From: a virus | IMG/VR virus record: IMGVR_UViG_3300030102_003071 | Span: 1 to 23,359 of that record | Strand: one strand, 5' to 3' | DNA length: 23,359 bases | In this document: positions 4,866-12,545 of the stretch, in pieces | Layout: every line of letters begins with the position of its first letter | How positions within the stretch are numbered: the first letter of the stretch is position 1 | The notes under the pieces: model-generated | Database searches by the model: none | Seen by the model: only the letters and a program-made list of their open reading frames with translations | What the model was told of the DNA's origin: nothing | Made by a program: the position numbers and the translations under genes

Positions 4866-5809
4866 TGTCAGTTTTAGATAAGAGAAAAGAGAACTTTGGT
4901 TGGGTTCCCGAAAAGCATACTTTCAAGGTTGATCTTATTAATTCTGTTAACATGGTAATGCGTAATTATAGTCAAATTACGTCTAACCCGAACGCAGATA
5001 TTACATACGATCAACGCACAAACATGCGCAGAATTGTGCATGAGTGCAGAACCGCAGACTTATATCATTTAGACCACCAATTTGATGATATGCTAGATGA
5101 TTACTGGTTGCAGTACGAAAGCTTAGAAATTAAAGATGTTCGGCTTTCTGCATTTACAAAGTTACCTAGCCCGTTGTGTGCGATTATGATTAATTACTTG
5201 CAGGTGTATTCATCCGACACAATGGAAGATCCGAGCGGTTGGTCAAACAAAGAACTAAACAACCCGTTAATGTTTATGTGTCAGCAATTTGACCATGATA
5301 ACGTTGTAGAGGTTCGAGGCTTTGGCCCGTTAGGTGATCCGTTGGTTTTAGGCGGCTATCACCCTAGCTACGGCATGGTGTTCCCCGATGGCTTTGATGA
5401 TTGGGAAGATCCGAAGAAAGCAGCGCACCTTGAAATGATGGTTATGATTGCAGGTTCGTTCGAGATTATTAACCACCCAAGGTTCGTGTTATCTGAACCG
5501 TCAGGGCCGCGTCAGCAGCGCAGGGCAATGATGCGAGAACACAATATCCCCGTTGATGCTTGGCACAAGATCAGTTGGGATGTTTCCGAGCCAGTAATTT
5601 CTATTGATCCTACGGAGCGCAAAAGAGCGCGTATGCCGTTGCACTACAATAGAGGGCACTTCAAGAAAGCGGAGCCACACTGGGAGAATATCGTGCAGTG
5701 GAAAGATGGAACATGGAAGAAGTGGGTTGATGGCTACTGGGCAGGACACCCCGCATATGGAATTAAAAAGGGTTATCACGCCCCAAAACTTAGAAAGGGA
5801 AAGCTATGA
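4865..5809 (+). CDS. Hypothetical protein, 314 aa
   Basis: The start at ATG 4865 is chosen because it overlaps the preceding stop (TAATG) and follows GAGGAG; an in-frame ATG at 4802 lies inside the previous gene. The N-terminal part is helical and acidic; the C-terminal part is basic, with RQQRRAMMREH (about 216-226) and a Trp/His-rich tail (HYNRGHF, then WKDGTWKKWVDGYW). A tail with an RGHF-type motif recurs, as far as I recall, in uncharacterised phage proteins, but I cannot name a family. The tail looks like a binding module. It ends in an ATGA overlap with the next gene. Confidence 0.75.
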   Translation: MSVLDKRKENFGWVPEKHTFKVDLINSVNMVMRNYSQITSNPNADITYDQRTNMRRIVHECRTADLYHLDHQFDDMLDDYWLQYESLEIKDVRLSAFTKLPSPLCAIMINYLQVYSSDTMEDPSGWSNKELNNPLMFMCQQFDHDNVVEVRGFGPLGDPLVLGGYHPSYGMVFPDGFDDWEDPKKAAHLEMMVMIAGSFEIINHPRFVLSEPSGPRQQRRAMMREHNIPVDAWHKISWDVSEPVISIDPTERKRARMPLHYNRGHFKKAEPHWENIVQWKDGTWKKWVDGYWAGHPAYGIKKGYHAPKLRKGKL

Positions 5810-6099
5810 GTGGTGATGGAAGAGTAGATATTTGGTACGTTGTAGAAAGGCTTGAAGGAATTAAAACGCAACGCGATGTAGATGAGTTTATTGCAGAACT
5901 AAGAAATGTTCGGGTTGACTTTGATGAGAACGTTGCGCGGGTTCCAGATTACGATGTTTATTCTGCGCTTGATGATGTTAAGCGGGATTACATTTCTAGA
6001 GCGATGGCTACAGCAGGGTCATATACCAAAGCGGCTAAACTGTTAGGACTGAAAAACCGACAAACATTAACAAATTGGGTAAAAGGATTGGAGAAGTAA
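5806..6099 (+). CDS. Fis-type helix-turn-helix protein, 97 aa
   Basis: The start overlaps the previous stop by 4 bases (ATGA). The C-terminal 40 residues read as a Fis/NtrC-type HTH: ISRAMATAGSYTKAAKLLGL, then RQTLTNWVKGLEK. The N-terminal 55 residues are acidic and helical and may dimerise. It is probably a DNA-binding regulator or nucleoid-type protein acting on phage or host promoters. It contains one GTTCGGGTT copy, read as Val-Arg-Val. Confidence 0.75.
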   Translation: MSGDGRVDIWYVVERLEGIKTQRDVDEFIAELRNVRVDFDENVARVPDYDVYSALDDVKRDYISRAMATAGSYTKAAKLLGLKNRQTLTNWVKGLEK

Positions 6100-6332
6100 T
6101 GGAATTTTTTTATGTTATGATTGTAAGCTATACGATTAACAACGCCAGATTGGAAGATAAACAAAATTTTCAAAGTTATTTTTTGTTTGAAACAGCAGCG
6201 CATTGTGAAAAAGCATTAAGAAAATTAGATGATTTTTATAATCTTATTCATAAAAATTATTCTGATACAATGATGGGATGCACAGAAACAAAAATGGCAT
6301 CAAAATCAATTAGACCAAAACAAAAACCATAA
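6099..6332 (+). CDS. Hypothetical protein, 77 aa
   Basis: The ATG at 6099 overlaps the preceding TAA (TAATG) with GGAG upstream; this is preferred to an in-frame ATG at 6075 inside the previous gene. The start reads MEFFYVMIVSYTINNARLED, a beta-strand-like opening, followed by an amphipathic helix with an Ala/Cys/Lys pattern and a basic tail. No family recognised. It is the last gene before the convergent terminator. Confidence 0.6.
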   Translation: MEFFYVMIVSYTINNARLEDKQNFQSYFLFETAAHCEKALRKLDDFYNLIHKNYSDTMMGCTETKMASKSIRPKQKP

Positions 6333-6365
6333 AAAATTAGAGGGCAATCGCCCTCTTTTTTTACC
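6331..6365. terminator. Bidirectional terminator between convergent units
   Basis: AGAGGGC (6339-6345) and GCCCTCT (6350-6356) form a 7-bp stem with a 4-base loop. T7 follows on the plus strand (6356-6362) and an A6 run (6331-6336) gives a T-run for leftward transcripts. It serves the rightward unit ending at 6332 and the leftward unit ending at 6381. Confidence 0.9.
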
Positions 6366-6380
6366 CGGTAAGCCGAACAT

Positions 6381-6680
6381 TTATACGTCTTGTGGAAGTT
6401 CAAATTTATTAATTATTTTTTTTAATCCAGAAATTTTTAGTTGCAGAACTTCTGCAATCTGTTCTTCTGTCATGCCCATTTTCATCATCTTGTTTATAGG
6501 TATGGCTTTTCCGATTAATTTTATTTTTGGCTGCTCTTCTATCTTGCTTACAAATTTACCGTTTCTTCGACTTACAGTATTTTCTTCTATTCGCATTTCT
6601 TTCCATGCGTTAGAGTAAGCATCTTCAAACGGAACCCCGCTTTCTACCATCTGCTTTAGTTTTATCATGTGTTCGTTCAT
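6381..6680 (-). CDS. Hypothetical protein with C-terminal HTH-like segment, 99 aa
   Basis: ATG at 6680 follows AAAGAGAATTACTTG; a TTG one codon upstream (6683) is also possible. Residues about 68-95 (GMTEEQIAEVLQLKISGLKK) look like a helix-turn-helix; the middle is basic. The family is unknown. Its 5' end overlaps the preceding gene by 56 bases, so the two are probably translated as a coupled pair. It is the last gene of the leftward DNA-metabolism unit. Confidence 0.6.
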   Translation of the reverse strand: MNEHMIKLKQMVESGVPFEDAYSNAWKEMRIEENTVSRRNGKFVSKIEEQPKIKLIGKAIPINKMMKMGMTEEQIAEVLQLKISGLKKIINKFELPQDV

Positions 6681-6849
6681 CAAGTAATTCTCTTTCTAAG
6701 ATGTTTACCAAAGACAATATTTCTTCGCCTCTTTGTTTTTGCTGCTCATAACAAAAGCCCACCTGTTTGTCTCCATCTGAGATTAACAAGTGGGCTTTGC
6801 GTTTAAGCGATATTATCGCTGCTTCTGCTGTTTCTGAGGTTATTCCCAA
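6625..6849 (-). CDS. Hypothetical helical protein, 74 aa, probable TTG start
   Basis: A TTG at 6849 preceded by GAAGGGA at a good distance is the best start; the only ATG in frame (6900) is deep inside the upstream gene and would add a Cys-rich, unlikely N-terminus. The product is helical, Glu/Lys-rich, with QQKQRGEEILSLVNILEREL as a possible coiled coil and a basic tail. It overlaps genes on both sides. No family recognised. Confidence 0.5.
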   Translation of the reverse strand: MGITSETAEAAIISLKRKAHLLISDGDKQVGFCYEQQKQRGEEILSLVNILERELLDERTHDKTKADGRKRGSV

Positions 6850-7070
6850 CGTGCTTGTCCCTTCAATACAATTGCAGGACCAACAATGCCCGTACCACAA
6901 ATCTCTGTAGCTTCGTGGTTAAATGGTAAACCTTCTAACAAGCCCTCTTCATGGACTAGAACTTGCCATTCTGGGTGTTCGGGTGAATAAACCATCTCAA
7001 CCAAACCGCCCACAAGCTCCTGTGCTTCTTGTAGCGTAGGAGCCTTTTCTTGAAAGTAATGTACAGTCAT
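6840..7070 (-). CDS. DUF3846-like protein, 76 aa
   Basis: ATG at 7070 follows AGGAGATAAAT. The sequence shows the pattern of DUF3846: LQEAQELVGGLVEMVY near residues 13-28, then VLVHEEGLLEGLPFN (about 37-51) and a C-terminal GIVGPAIVL. The family is small, common in phages and mobile elements, and of unknown function. It is expressed from its own promoter (7101-7129) as well as from the upstream unit. Confidence 0.7.
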   Translation of the reverse strand: MTVHYFQEKAPTLQEAQELVGGLVEMVYSPEHPEWQVLVHEEGLLEGLPFNHEATEICGTGIVGPAIVLKGQARWE

Positions 7071-7100
7071 ATTTATCTCCTTTTCTTTTCAAGACTAGGA

Positions 7101-7129
7101 CTTGTAGCATGTAGTGGTATACTAGTCAA
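7101..7129 (-). promoter_or_regulatory. Internal promoter, alphaproteobacterial type
   Basis: Minus strand TTGACT (7124-7129), 17 bases, TACAAG (7101-7106), with extended TGC. It overlaps the last codons of the primase-helicase gene and drives the three small genes down to 6381. Confidence 0.65.
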
Positions 7130-9305
7130 GTGCTTCTTCATCATTACTTAACACGCCACCAACAACGCCCAACCATTTCCTCGGTCCGTTTCTTGTTCGT
7201 TTAAATCCATCAACTCGACCTTCGTTCTGTAGCTTTGTAACTGCGTTCTTGATTGTTGTCTCGCCAAGACCAGAAAGATTACCTGCATTGATGTCATCAA
7301 CTGGCGCAGATTGTATTTGTGCATAAATACCATCAACTGCACCGCCTTTTGTAACTGGGATTCCTCTGTCTTCTCTATCCCGAATAAATGCAAATACATA
7401 TTCCAAACGATTTCGCTGAACTGCTGACGCACCAACGTTTGCCAAATCAACGCTTTTATCCTCAAGCAAACCCGTGTTCGGGTTACGGATAAAATGTCTG
7501 ATGTCCCTTTTCGCAGGACCGTTCGACTTAACAACTGCGCCATCAAATACAGCATTCCGAACAAATGGTAGGTTTAAGTCTTTGCATCTCGTTCTGGCTG
7601 TTTTTTCCTCAACTTGCCAAACAGCAAATGCTGACCTGACCCCATCAACAATAGCTGACGTACCCCGAATAAAGTTTCTTGCTTGTTCTGGTGTCGTGAT
7701 TGGGTCGTTTTCTTTTACTTTAGCCATGTGGTGATTAACAATAACTGTCGCCCCTGTTTCTGTAGCCATCTGTGCAAGAAAACCCATGAACGCTGCACCC
7801 GCCGCAGGATCTGCATTTACATCTGCGTGTACAAATGATGCCATTGGATCAATAACGATAAGAGCAAGATCATCAATCTCTTTCATCTCTCTGTAAATTC
7901 TGTCGAATGTCTGGTCGATTAGATAAGAACTGTCTTGTTTCAACATAATTGGAAACACACCACCCTCATTTGGTAAGGGCACAACGATTAGTTTATGCTC
8001 ATAACCCGAACGCTTGTTCATAGGATCTAGTCTGCTGACCCTTCGATGTAATTCATCTCTGTCATCTTCTGCTGATAAAATTACTGCTGACCCGTGGGTT
8101 GCAACCAAACCACCGAAAGAACTTTGCATACCTTCGCCCGATGCAACCTTCATTGCCAAATCTAACGTCATCATTCCTTTACCGCTATCTCCCGATGCGG
8201 CAAAGACAACTGGAACACCTAGAGGTATTGTATCTCCGATTAGAAATTTTTGCTCTGGTGCCGATCCTACAAATTGGTTTTCTACTAATAAGTGCGGATC
8301 ACTAAGCGATAATGTTTTCTTAACTTCGTGCGTAGGATTGTTTAGGAACTTTGCTATGTCTGTCCCGTCTTCTACTGCATCTGCTGCGTCCCACTTATCA
8401 GGCTTACCAAAAGGCGGTGTAAGCATAGTAACGGACTTAACACCTGCGTCTTGCGCTAACTCCTGAACCATCTTCGCATGCTTTTTACCTGCGTTGTCAT
8501 TATCAGGCCATATGATTAATTCTTTGCCTTTGAACGGTGAAAAATCGTATTTGCCTTTTGATTTTGCAGAAAGCATTCCTGCACCACCAATAGTGCAAGT
8601 TGCGGTATATCCTAATCTTGTTAATGCATCTGCGCATTTTTCACCTTCAACAAACACAATTCTTTCTGAATCTTGCAACTGAGGAAGGTTGTATAAAGGT
8701 CGAATTTTTTCGCCAAGAGATGGAAACTGTCTAAATTCTTTTTTAGGTTTACCATCACTACCGCGAATAATCTCTCCTGTGTTATCTCTGTCTAAATACT
8801 TTCTGACTGTAAAAAGTATTTCTCCTAACTCTGAGAGATATAAATATTCTGAATCGTGTGGCGTATTTATGTCAATACGAACTTTTTGTTTGCTTTCTTC
8901 TTGCTGCTGATCCGGGGAATCTTGAGAAATGTTCGGCTTAATAGGGTTTTCTACCGGGGCACGTTTCTCCTGTTGAATGTAGTCTGAAAAGTGATCAACG
9001 ACTTCTGGTAATTTCCACCCATATCTATGCATCAATATTTTTGTGATGCCGCCGACACCTTCTCCTGTGGCAAAATCCATTCCTTGCATAAAGTTAGGGC
9101 TAGATGGATCAATATTAATCCGCAGAGATTCACCTGCCTCTCCTTCTAAAGAGCCAAGATAAAAATCATTCCGAACAATTCTGCCATTTGGATACGCTGA
9201 TTTTAAAGAATCAATTTGAACATGATGTGGAACATTATCAGTTATTTCTTTTACAAAATCTCTTTTTGTACCATATCTAGTATTGCTTACTACCTTAAAT
9301 ACCAT
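7122..9305 (-). CDS. TOPRIM primase-like and RecA-fold helicase fusion protein
   Basis: A 727-aa replication protein. Residues 1-110 form an N-terminal region with a CHC2-type primase tail signature (DFATGEGVGGITKIL) but no zinc cysteines. A TOPRIM domain covers about 212-300 with VEGEK (219-223) and WPDNDNAGKK (266-275). A RepA/AAA_25-type ATPase follows, with Walker A GDSGKGM (372-378), Walker B LIVIDP (482-487) and VNHH (523-526). A winged helix probably lies at about 670-715. It likely unwinds DNA and supports primer synthesis at the fork; without a visible archaeo-eukaryotic or DnaG catalytic core, priming activity is uncertain. ATG 9305 follows GGAGCAACATA. Confidence 0.85.
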   Translation of the reverse strand: MVFKVVSNTRYGTKRDFVKEITDNVPHHVQIDSLKSAYPNGRIVRNDFYLGSLEGEAGESLRINIDPSSPNFMQGMDFATGEGVGGITKILMHRYGWKLPEVVDHFSDYIQQEKRAPVENPIKPNISQDSPDQQQEESKQKVRIDINTPHDSEYLYLSELGEILFTVRKYLDRDNTGEIIRGSDGKPKKEFRQFPSLGEKIRPLYNLPQLQDSERIVFVEGEKCADALTRLGYTATCTIGGAGMLSAKSKGKYDFSPFKGKELIIWPDNDNAGKKHAKMVQELAQDAGVKSVTMLTPPFGKPDKWDAADAVEDGTDIAKFLNNPTHEVKKTLSLSDPHLLVENQFVGSAPEQKFLIGDTIPLGVPVVFAASGDSGKGMMTLDLAMKVASGEGMQSSFGGLVATHGSAVILSAEDDRDELHRRVSRLDPMNKRSGYEHKLIVVPLPNEGGVFPIMLKQDSSYLIDQTFDRIYREMKEIDDLALIVIDPMASFVHADVNADPAAGAAFMGFLAQMATETGATVIVNHHMAKVKENDPITTPEQARNFIRGTSAIVDGVRSAFAVWQVEEKTARTRCKDLNLPFVRNAVFDGAVVKSNGPAKRDIRHFIRNPNTGLLEDKSVDLANVGASAVQRNRLEYVFAFIRDREDRGIPVTKGGAVDGIYAQIQSAPVDDINAGNLSGLGETTIKNAVTKLQNEGRVDGFKRTRNGPRKWLGVVGGVLSNDEEALD

Positions 9306-9349
9306 TATGTTGCTCCTATATACTTCCCTTGTATATTTATACTGTTTAT

Positions 9350-9389
9350 AATGAGCGGATTATGACCAAAAAAATCCGCTCATTTTTTT
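9350..9389 (+). terminator. Terminator-like hairpin oriented against the genes around it
   Basis: AATGAGCGGAT (9350-9360) and ATCCGCTCATT (9374-9384) pair perfectly over a 13-base loop. The T-run (9383-9389) lies on the plus strand, so it would stop rightward transcription. Read leftward, no T-run follows. It fills the 82-bp gap between the nuclease and the primase-helicase. Confidence 0.7.
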
Positions 9390-10161
9390 ATTTCCAACAC
9401 CCTTCACGAAACTCACAAAACTTACATAAATAATAATCTCTGCTCGTTGCTATGCGTGGTAGAATGTCACCTGCTTTTGATGCGGTCAAGATATTTACCG
9501 CTTTATCACTTGCAGCTTGCGCTCTGTCTTTGTCAAACGGAATCAACTCGTAATAAATCTCTGATGTATTTTTGTTCACAACTGTAAACAAACAAGGGTT
9601 TTCCGTTAGATCCATATAGGCTTGATAAAGTGCAACTTGCGTAGCATATGTGGGATTTGCCTTTGCCACCCCCATGCGTTGAAACCCTTTGAATTTAGAG
9701 TCATTAGCTGACTTGCATTCCCACAATGCAGGATAACCCATATCAACGGGGCCATCACAGACAACACCATCAATGTGTCCCTTGATTTCATCATCTGCAA
9801 TAGAAAAACCAAACTGTTCACCCATCTTGTCTTCTGTGCGCAAATCAAATCCTGCGTCCCTTAACCACTTGGCTACATAATCCTCTATATTGTGACCGAA
9901 CTCGAATATGCGTAGGGTCTTTGCGCTAAATTCAGAACCTTCGTCCTGTGGAAAATTCATGTACCTGTATTGAATTTTTCTACCGCATTCGTCACCTATG
10001 CTAGATGCCCCTAAGTACTTGCGCTTCTCTCGTTTGGCCTGTTGTTTTTTTATTCCTTCGTCTACTGCTCTACCTATCGCGTCTGCAATTGGATCAGAAC
10101 GGGATACTTGTAGGTGGGAAAGAACCTGTTGACTTAAAGTATTTGTCTTCGAGGTTTCCAA
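9388..10161 (-). CDS. PD-(D/E)XK nuclease of RecB/Cas4 type with Fe-S cysteines
   Basis: A 257-aa protein. The nuclease core reads GHIDGV (Asp131), LWECKSA (Glu148, Lys150) and TQVALYQ (Gln175, Tyr179), the order of motifs in RecB-family/Cas4 nucleases. Cys59 (GDECGRK) and a C-terminal CKFC...C set (Cys246, Cys249, Cys255) give the four cysteines of the iron-sulfur cluster found in Cas4 and AddB. It likely processes DNA ends in recombination with the nearby Sak4-like ATPase and DUF669 protein. No cas1/cas2 is near, so a CRISPR role is not supported. The start is TTG 10161, chosen for GAGGAG exactly 7 bases upstream. Confidence 0.85.
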   Translation of the reverse strand: METSKTNTLSQQVLSHLQVSRSDPIADAIGRAVDEGIKKQQAKREKRKYLGASSIGDECGRKIQYRYMNFPQDEGSEFSAKTLRIFEFGHNIEDYVAKWLRDAGFDLRTEDKMGEQFGFSIADDEIKGHIDGVVCDGPVDMGYPALWECKSANDSKFKGFQRMGVAKANPTYATQVALYQAYMDLTENPCLFTVVNKNTSEIYYELIPFDKDRAQAASDKAVNILTASKAGDILPRIATSRDYYLCKFCEFREGCWK

Positions 10162-10312
10162 TGTCTATCTCCTCAGATATTTTTTCTGCTTCCTGTAGTG
10201 CAAAAATTAAAACGTGAACTTGATCTTCTGACAAATCAGAAAACTTAGTTTCCCAACCAAACTTGCCCAATATAAATGCCAACTCATCTATTGGCTTCGA
10301 TGCCTGTGTCAA
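10094..10312 (-). CDS. Hypothetical protein, 72 aa, TTG start
   Basis: TTG at 10312 overlaps the preceding TGA (TTGA) with AGGA seven bases upstream, a coupled start. The product is acidic and helical: LAFILGKFGWETKFSDLSED and a long EAEKISEEIDIGNLED helix. Its last 68 bases overlap the nuclease gene in another frame. No family recognised. Confidence 0.6.
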   Translation of the reverse strand: MTQASKPIDELAFILGKFGWETKFSDLSEDQVHVLIFALQEAEKISEEIDIGNLEDKYFKSTGSFPPTSIPF

Positions 10313-10614
10313 TGTATTGTCCTCTCTCCTTCTAAGATTAAATCAATTAAACCTTCTAAATTTTCGTGGTTTTTATTTTTAAAATCTACAATGATAGTGT
10401 CTTTTGCACCTAAAACTGCAGTCGCTAACCCGAACAAAACTTCGTCTTTTGACGTAGCTATCTCGTCTTCTATCATCTCACTAATTTTTTCTTTTATGTA
10501 TCCAACGCTCTTTCCTTCATCACAAAAGCAAATGTAATCATATTCTTCTGTATATGTAGAAAATCCATCGTCTTCTATTTTTGCATATACAATGTTCACT
10601 TCAAATCTCGCCAT
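10309..10614 (-). CDS. Hypothetical acidic protein, 101 aa
   Basis: ATG at 10614 with a GGAG ten bases upstream. It begins with a beta strand (FEVNIVYAKIEDDG), has a Tyr/Cys-rich segment (YTEEYDYICFCDEG), and continues helical. There is no recognisable catalytic motif. It is flanked on both sides by overlapping genes, as part of a coupled run from the helicase to the nuclease. It carries one AACCCGAAC copy. Confidence 0.65.
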   Translation of the reverse strand: MARFEVNIVYAKIEDDGFSTYTEEYDYICFCDEGKSVGYIKEKISEMIEDEIATSKDEVLFGLATAVLGAKDTIIVDFKNKNHENLEGLIDLILEGERTIH

Positions 10615-10774
10615 TTTTAGAAGACTCCTGATTATCGTTATGACTTAACCATAACGCCAAATCAGAAAGAAGATACTTAAAATCTGATGTTGGTATCTTG
10701 GCTACTAACTCGCCATTATACCAAACCTTCAAACAATCATCGTAAACTGCCCATCTTGTTTTTGGATCTTTCAT
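10601..10774 (-). CDS. Small protein, 57 aa, coupled to the helicase
   Basis: This gene starts at ATG 10774, whose ATGA overlaps the helicase stop, with AGGA eight bases upstream, and ends at TGA 10601-10603, overlapping the next start by 14 bases. It begins MKDPKTRWAVYDDCLKVWYN and has a compact Trp/Tyr-rich core with a polar tail. The tight coupling argues that it is real and may act with the helicase. No family recognised. Confidence 0.65.
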   Translation of the reverse strand: MKDPKTRWAVYDDCLKVWYNGELVAKIPTSDFKYLLSDLALWLSHNDNQESSKNGEI

Positions 10775-12456
10775 AAATATTTTCCTACTGCTGTATCAAT
10801 GTCTCTTTTGTTCCATAGATAATTAAGCATACCATTAGCCTTGTATCTGTTCCAAGAGCCATCAAACGGTCCTACTTCGATTCCAAACTTTGCAAGGCTT
10901 TGCTTTTGTTTGTCTGTCGGATGTGCGTTTAACCAACGTTTTTGTTTGTTTGCTGCATCTGTTTGCTCAATCTCTCTTAAAAAATCATCGGCTGCTGCCA
11001 TTGCTTGAACAGACTTACCAACTGACAAAACTTTCACTCTGTCGTATGGTGGGAAACCACCGCTTTTTCTTCCAAACGCAACACACAAATCTGAATCTGG
11101 CAAACTTGCAACTCCAACAAAACCTTCAAATCCCAAAGCAACTTTCAAGATATTATCGCCAAACAAATCAATCCATCTAAACGGAGACATTTTTAACAAA
11201 TCAAACTCGGTCATGTTGATTGATGTAAGTTGTTCTTTTTCGTCCTTTTCTGCAGATTCAAAAATGTGTTCACAAAACGGGCAAACCTTTACACCCATAG
11301 GAACGTAAGCATCACAACTTGGACATTCCTTCATAGGTGCTTCGCCAGTTTTTTCCTTATCGTCTAGGTCAACACTTTCATCTAATGAACCGTGAGTAAG
11401 AACACTGGTCCCAAAGTCTAAAACAATGCAATCTGTTTTAACCCTGTCTGGAAATTCTTCTGGATCAATCGTGCGCAATCCACGACCAATCATTTGAACC
11501 ATTGTGCCCTTCTGTGAGCATGGTCTAGTTAAAACCACACAAGATACTGGTGGCGCGTCAAAGCCCTCTGTAAGAACCGCTACGTTAACTAGAACTTGTG
11601 TATCCCCATGCACTAAGTCATGCAGCGTTTCTTCTCTAAAATTCTTTTCTGTCTCGCCTGTAACGTATTCTGCTTTTACGTCAAAATCTTTGAACGTTTT
11701 GCATAGTGCCTCAGCATGTTTTACTGTCGAGCAAAACACAACTGTTTTTCTATCACCTGCTTTTTCTTTCCAATTTTTTACCACCTCTTCATTAATGACT
11801 TCACTGTTCATAATCTCTTCGACTTGATCCATGTCGAACTCACTGCCTCTCTTAGAGACATTTCCCAAACGATCATTAACACCTAGATCAATTACAAATG
11901 TTTTTGGCGGCACAAGGTAGCCTTGCTTTATTAACGCTGCAATCTCAATCTGGTGAGATACGTTATTAAAAATATTTCGTAAGCCCTTACCATCTCCACG
12001 GTTAGGGGTTGCGGTAAAACCAACAATCTCTGCATTTGGATTGTCTTCTTTTACTGCATCAATAACCCGAACATACGTGTCTGCTGCAGCGTGATGGCTC
12101 TCATCAACTACAACCATATCAAACGCAGGTCGTTCATCTAAATTTCTCTGACGCGAAATAGTCTGGATCATGGAAAAGATTGCATCTCCTCTCCAATTCT
12201 TTTCGCTCCCGTTCACAATACTTGTAGTAATGTTCGGGTTAACCTTTGTGAATTTTGTTTTGTTTTGGTCAACCAATTCATCTCTGTGTTGGATAACTAA
12301 AACTTTTTTGCCGTTCATAAACCTTTTGCCAATCAAAGCAGAAAGCATGATTGTTTTTCCTGCACCTGTGGGCGCAACGACAATAGTATTTTTGTGTCGA
12401 TCTAACGCTTTACATGCATCATCAACCGCCACCTCTTGATAGGGACGCAATAACAT
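10771..12456 (-). CDS. SF2 DEAD/DEAH-box helicase with zinc ribbon
   Basis: A 561-aa helicase of the type III restriction-subunit/phage (UvsW-like) kind. Motif I APTGAGKT (28-35), motif II DESH (118-121), motif III TATP (148-151), motif V region VLTEGFDAP (294-302), motif VI QMIGRGLR (321-328). After the motor, four cysteines (378, 381, 392, 395: CPSC...CPFC) form a zinc ribbon, followed by a C-terminal domain of about 160 residues. It probably remodels replication or recombination forks. ATG 12456 has AGGAG six bases upstream. Confidence 0.92.
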   Translation of the reverse strand: MLLRPYQEVAVDDACKALDRHKNTIVVAPTGAGKTIMLSALIGKRFMNGKKVLVIQHRDELVDQNKTKFTKVNPNITTSIVNGSEKNWRGDAIFSMIQTISRQRNLDERPAFDMVVVDESHHAAADTYVRVIDAVKEDNPNAEIVGFTATPNRGDGKGLRNIFNNVSHQIEIAALIKQGYLVPPKTFVIDLGVNDRLGNVSKRGSEFDMDQVEEIMNSEVINEEVVKNWKEKAGDRKTVVFCSTVKHAEALCKTFKDFDVKAEYVTGETEKNFREETLHDLVHGDTQVLVNVAVLTEGFDAPPVSCVVLTRPCSQKGTMVQMIGRGLRTIDPEEFPDRVKTDCIVLDFGTSVLTHGSLDESVDLDDKEKTGEAPMKECPSCDAYVPMGVKVCPFCEHIFESAEKDEKEQLTSINMTEFDLLKMSPFRWIDLFGDNILKVALGFEGFVGVASLPDSDLCVAFGRKSGGFPPYDRVKVLSVGKSVQAMAAADDFLREIEQTDAANKQKRWLNAHPTDKQKQSLAKFGIEVGPFDGSWNRYKANGMLNYLWNKRDIDTAVGKYL

Positions 12457-12475
12457 AACAAACTCCTGAAATTGG

Positions 12476-12543
12476 TGAGGGGAATTTGGCCCACCCCCCC
12501 TCAGCAGGTGGTTCTAGCAGGGGTATGTACCTGTGCCGCTAGA
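12476..12543. other. Two hairpins in the spacer between the DUF669 gene and the helicase
   Basis: TGAGGGG (12476-12482) pairs with CCCCTCA (12497-12503), and TCTAGC (12513-12518) pairs with GCTAGA (12538-12543) with a shorter inner stem. The 89-bp spacer contains a C7 run and no ORF. It is the only sizeable gap inside an otherwise overlapping gene run and may be an mRNA processing or regulatory structure. Confidence 0.5.
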
Positions 12544-12545
12544 CT

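Noticed and set aside
9388-10161. CRISPR-Cas adaptation locus suggested by the Cas4-like protein
   Set aside because: No Cas1, Cas2 or repeat-spacer array is visible; Sak4-like and DUF669 neighbours favour phage recombination.
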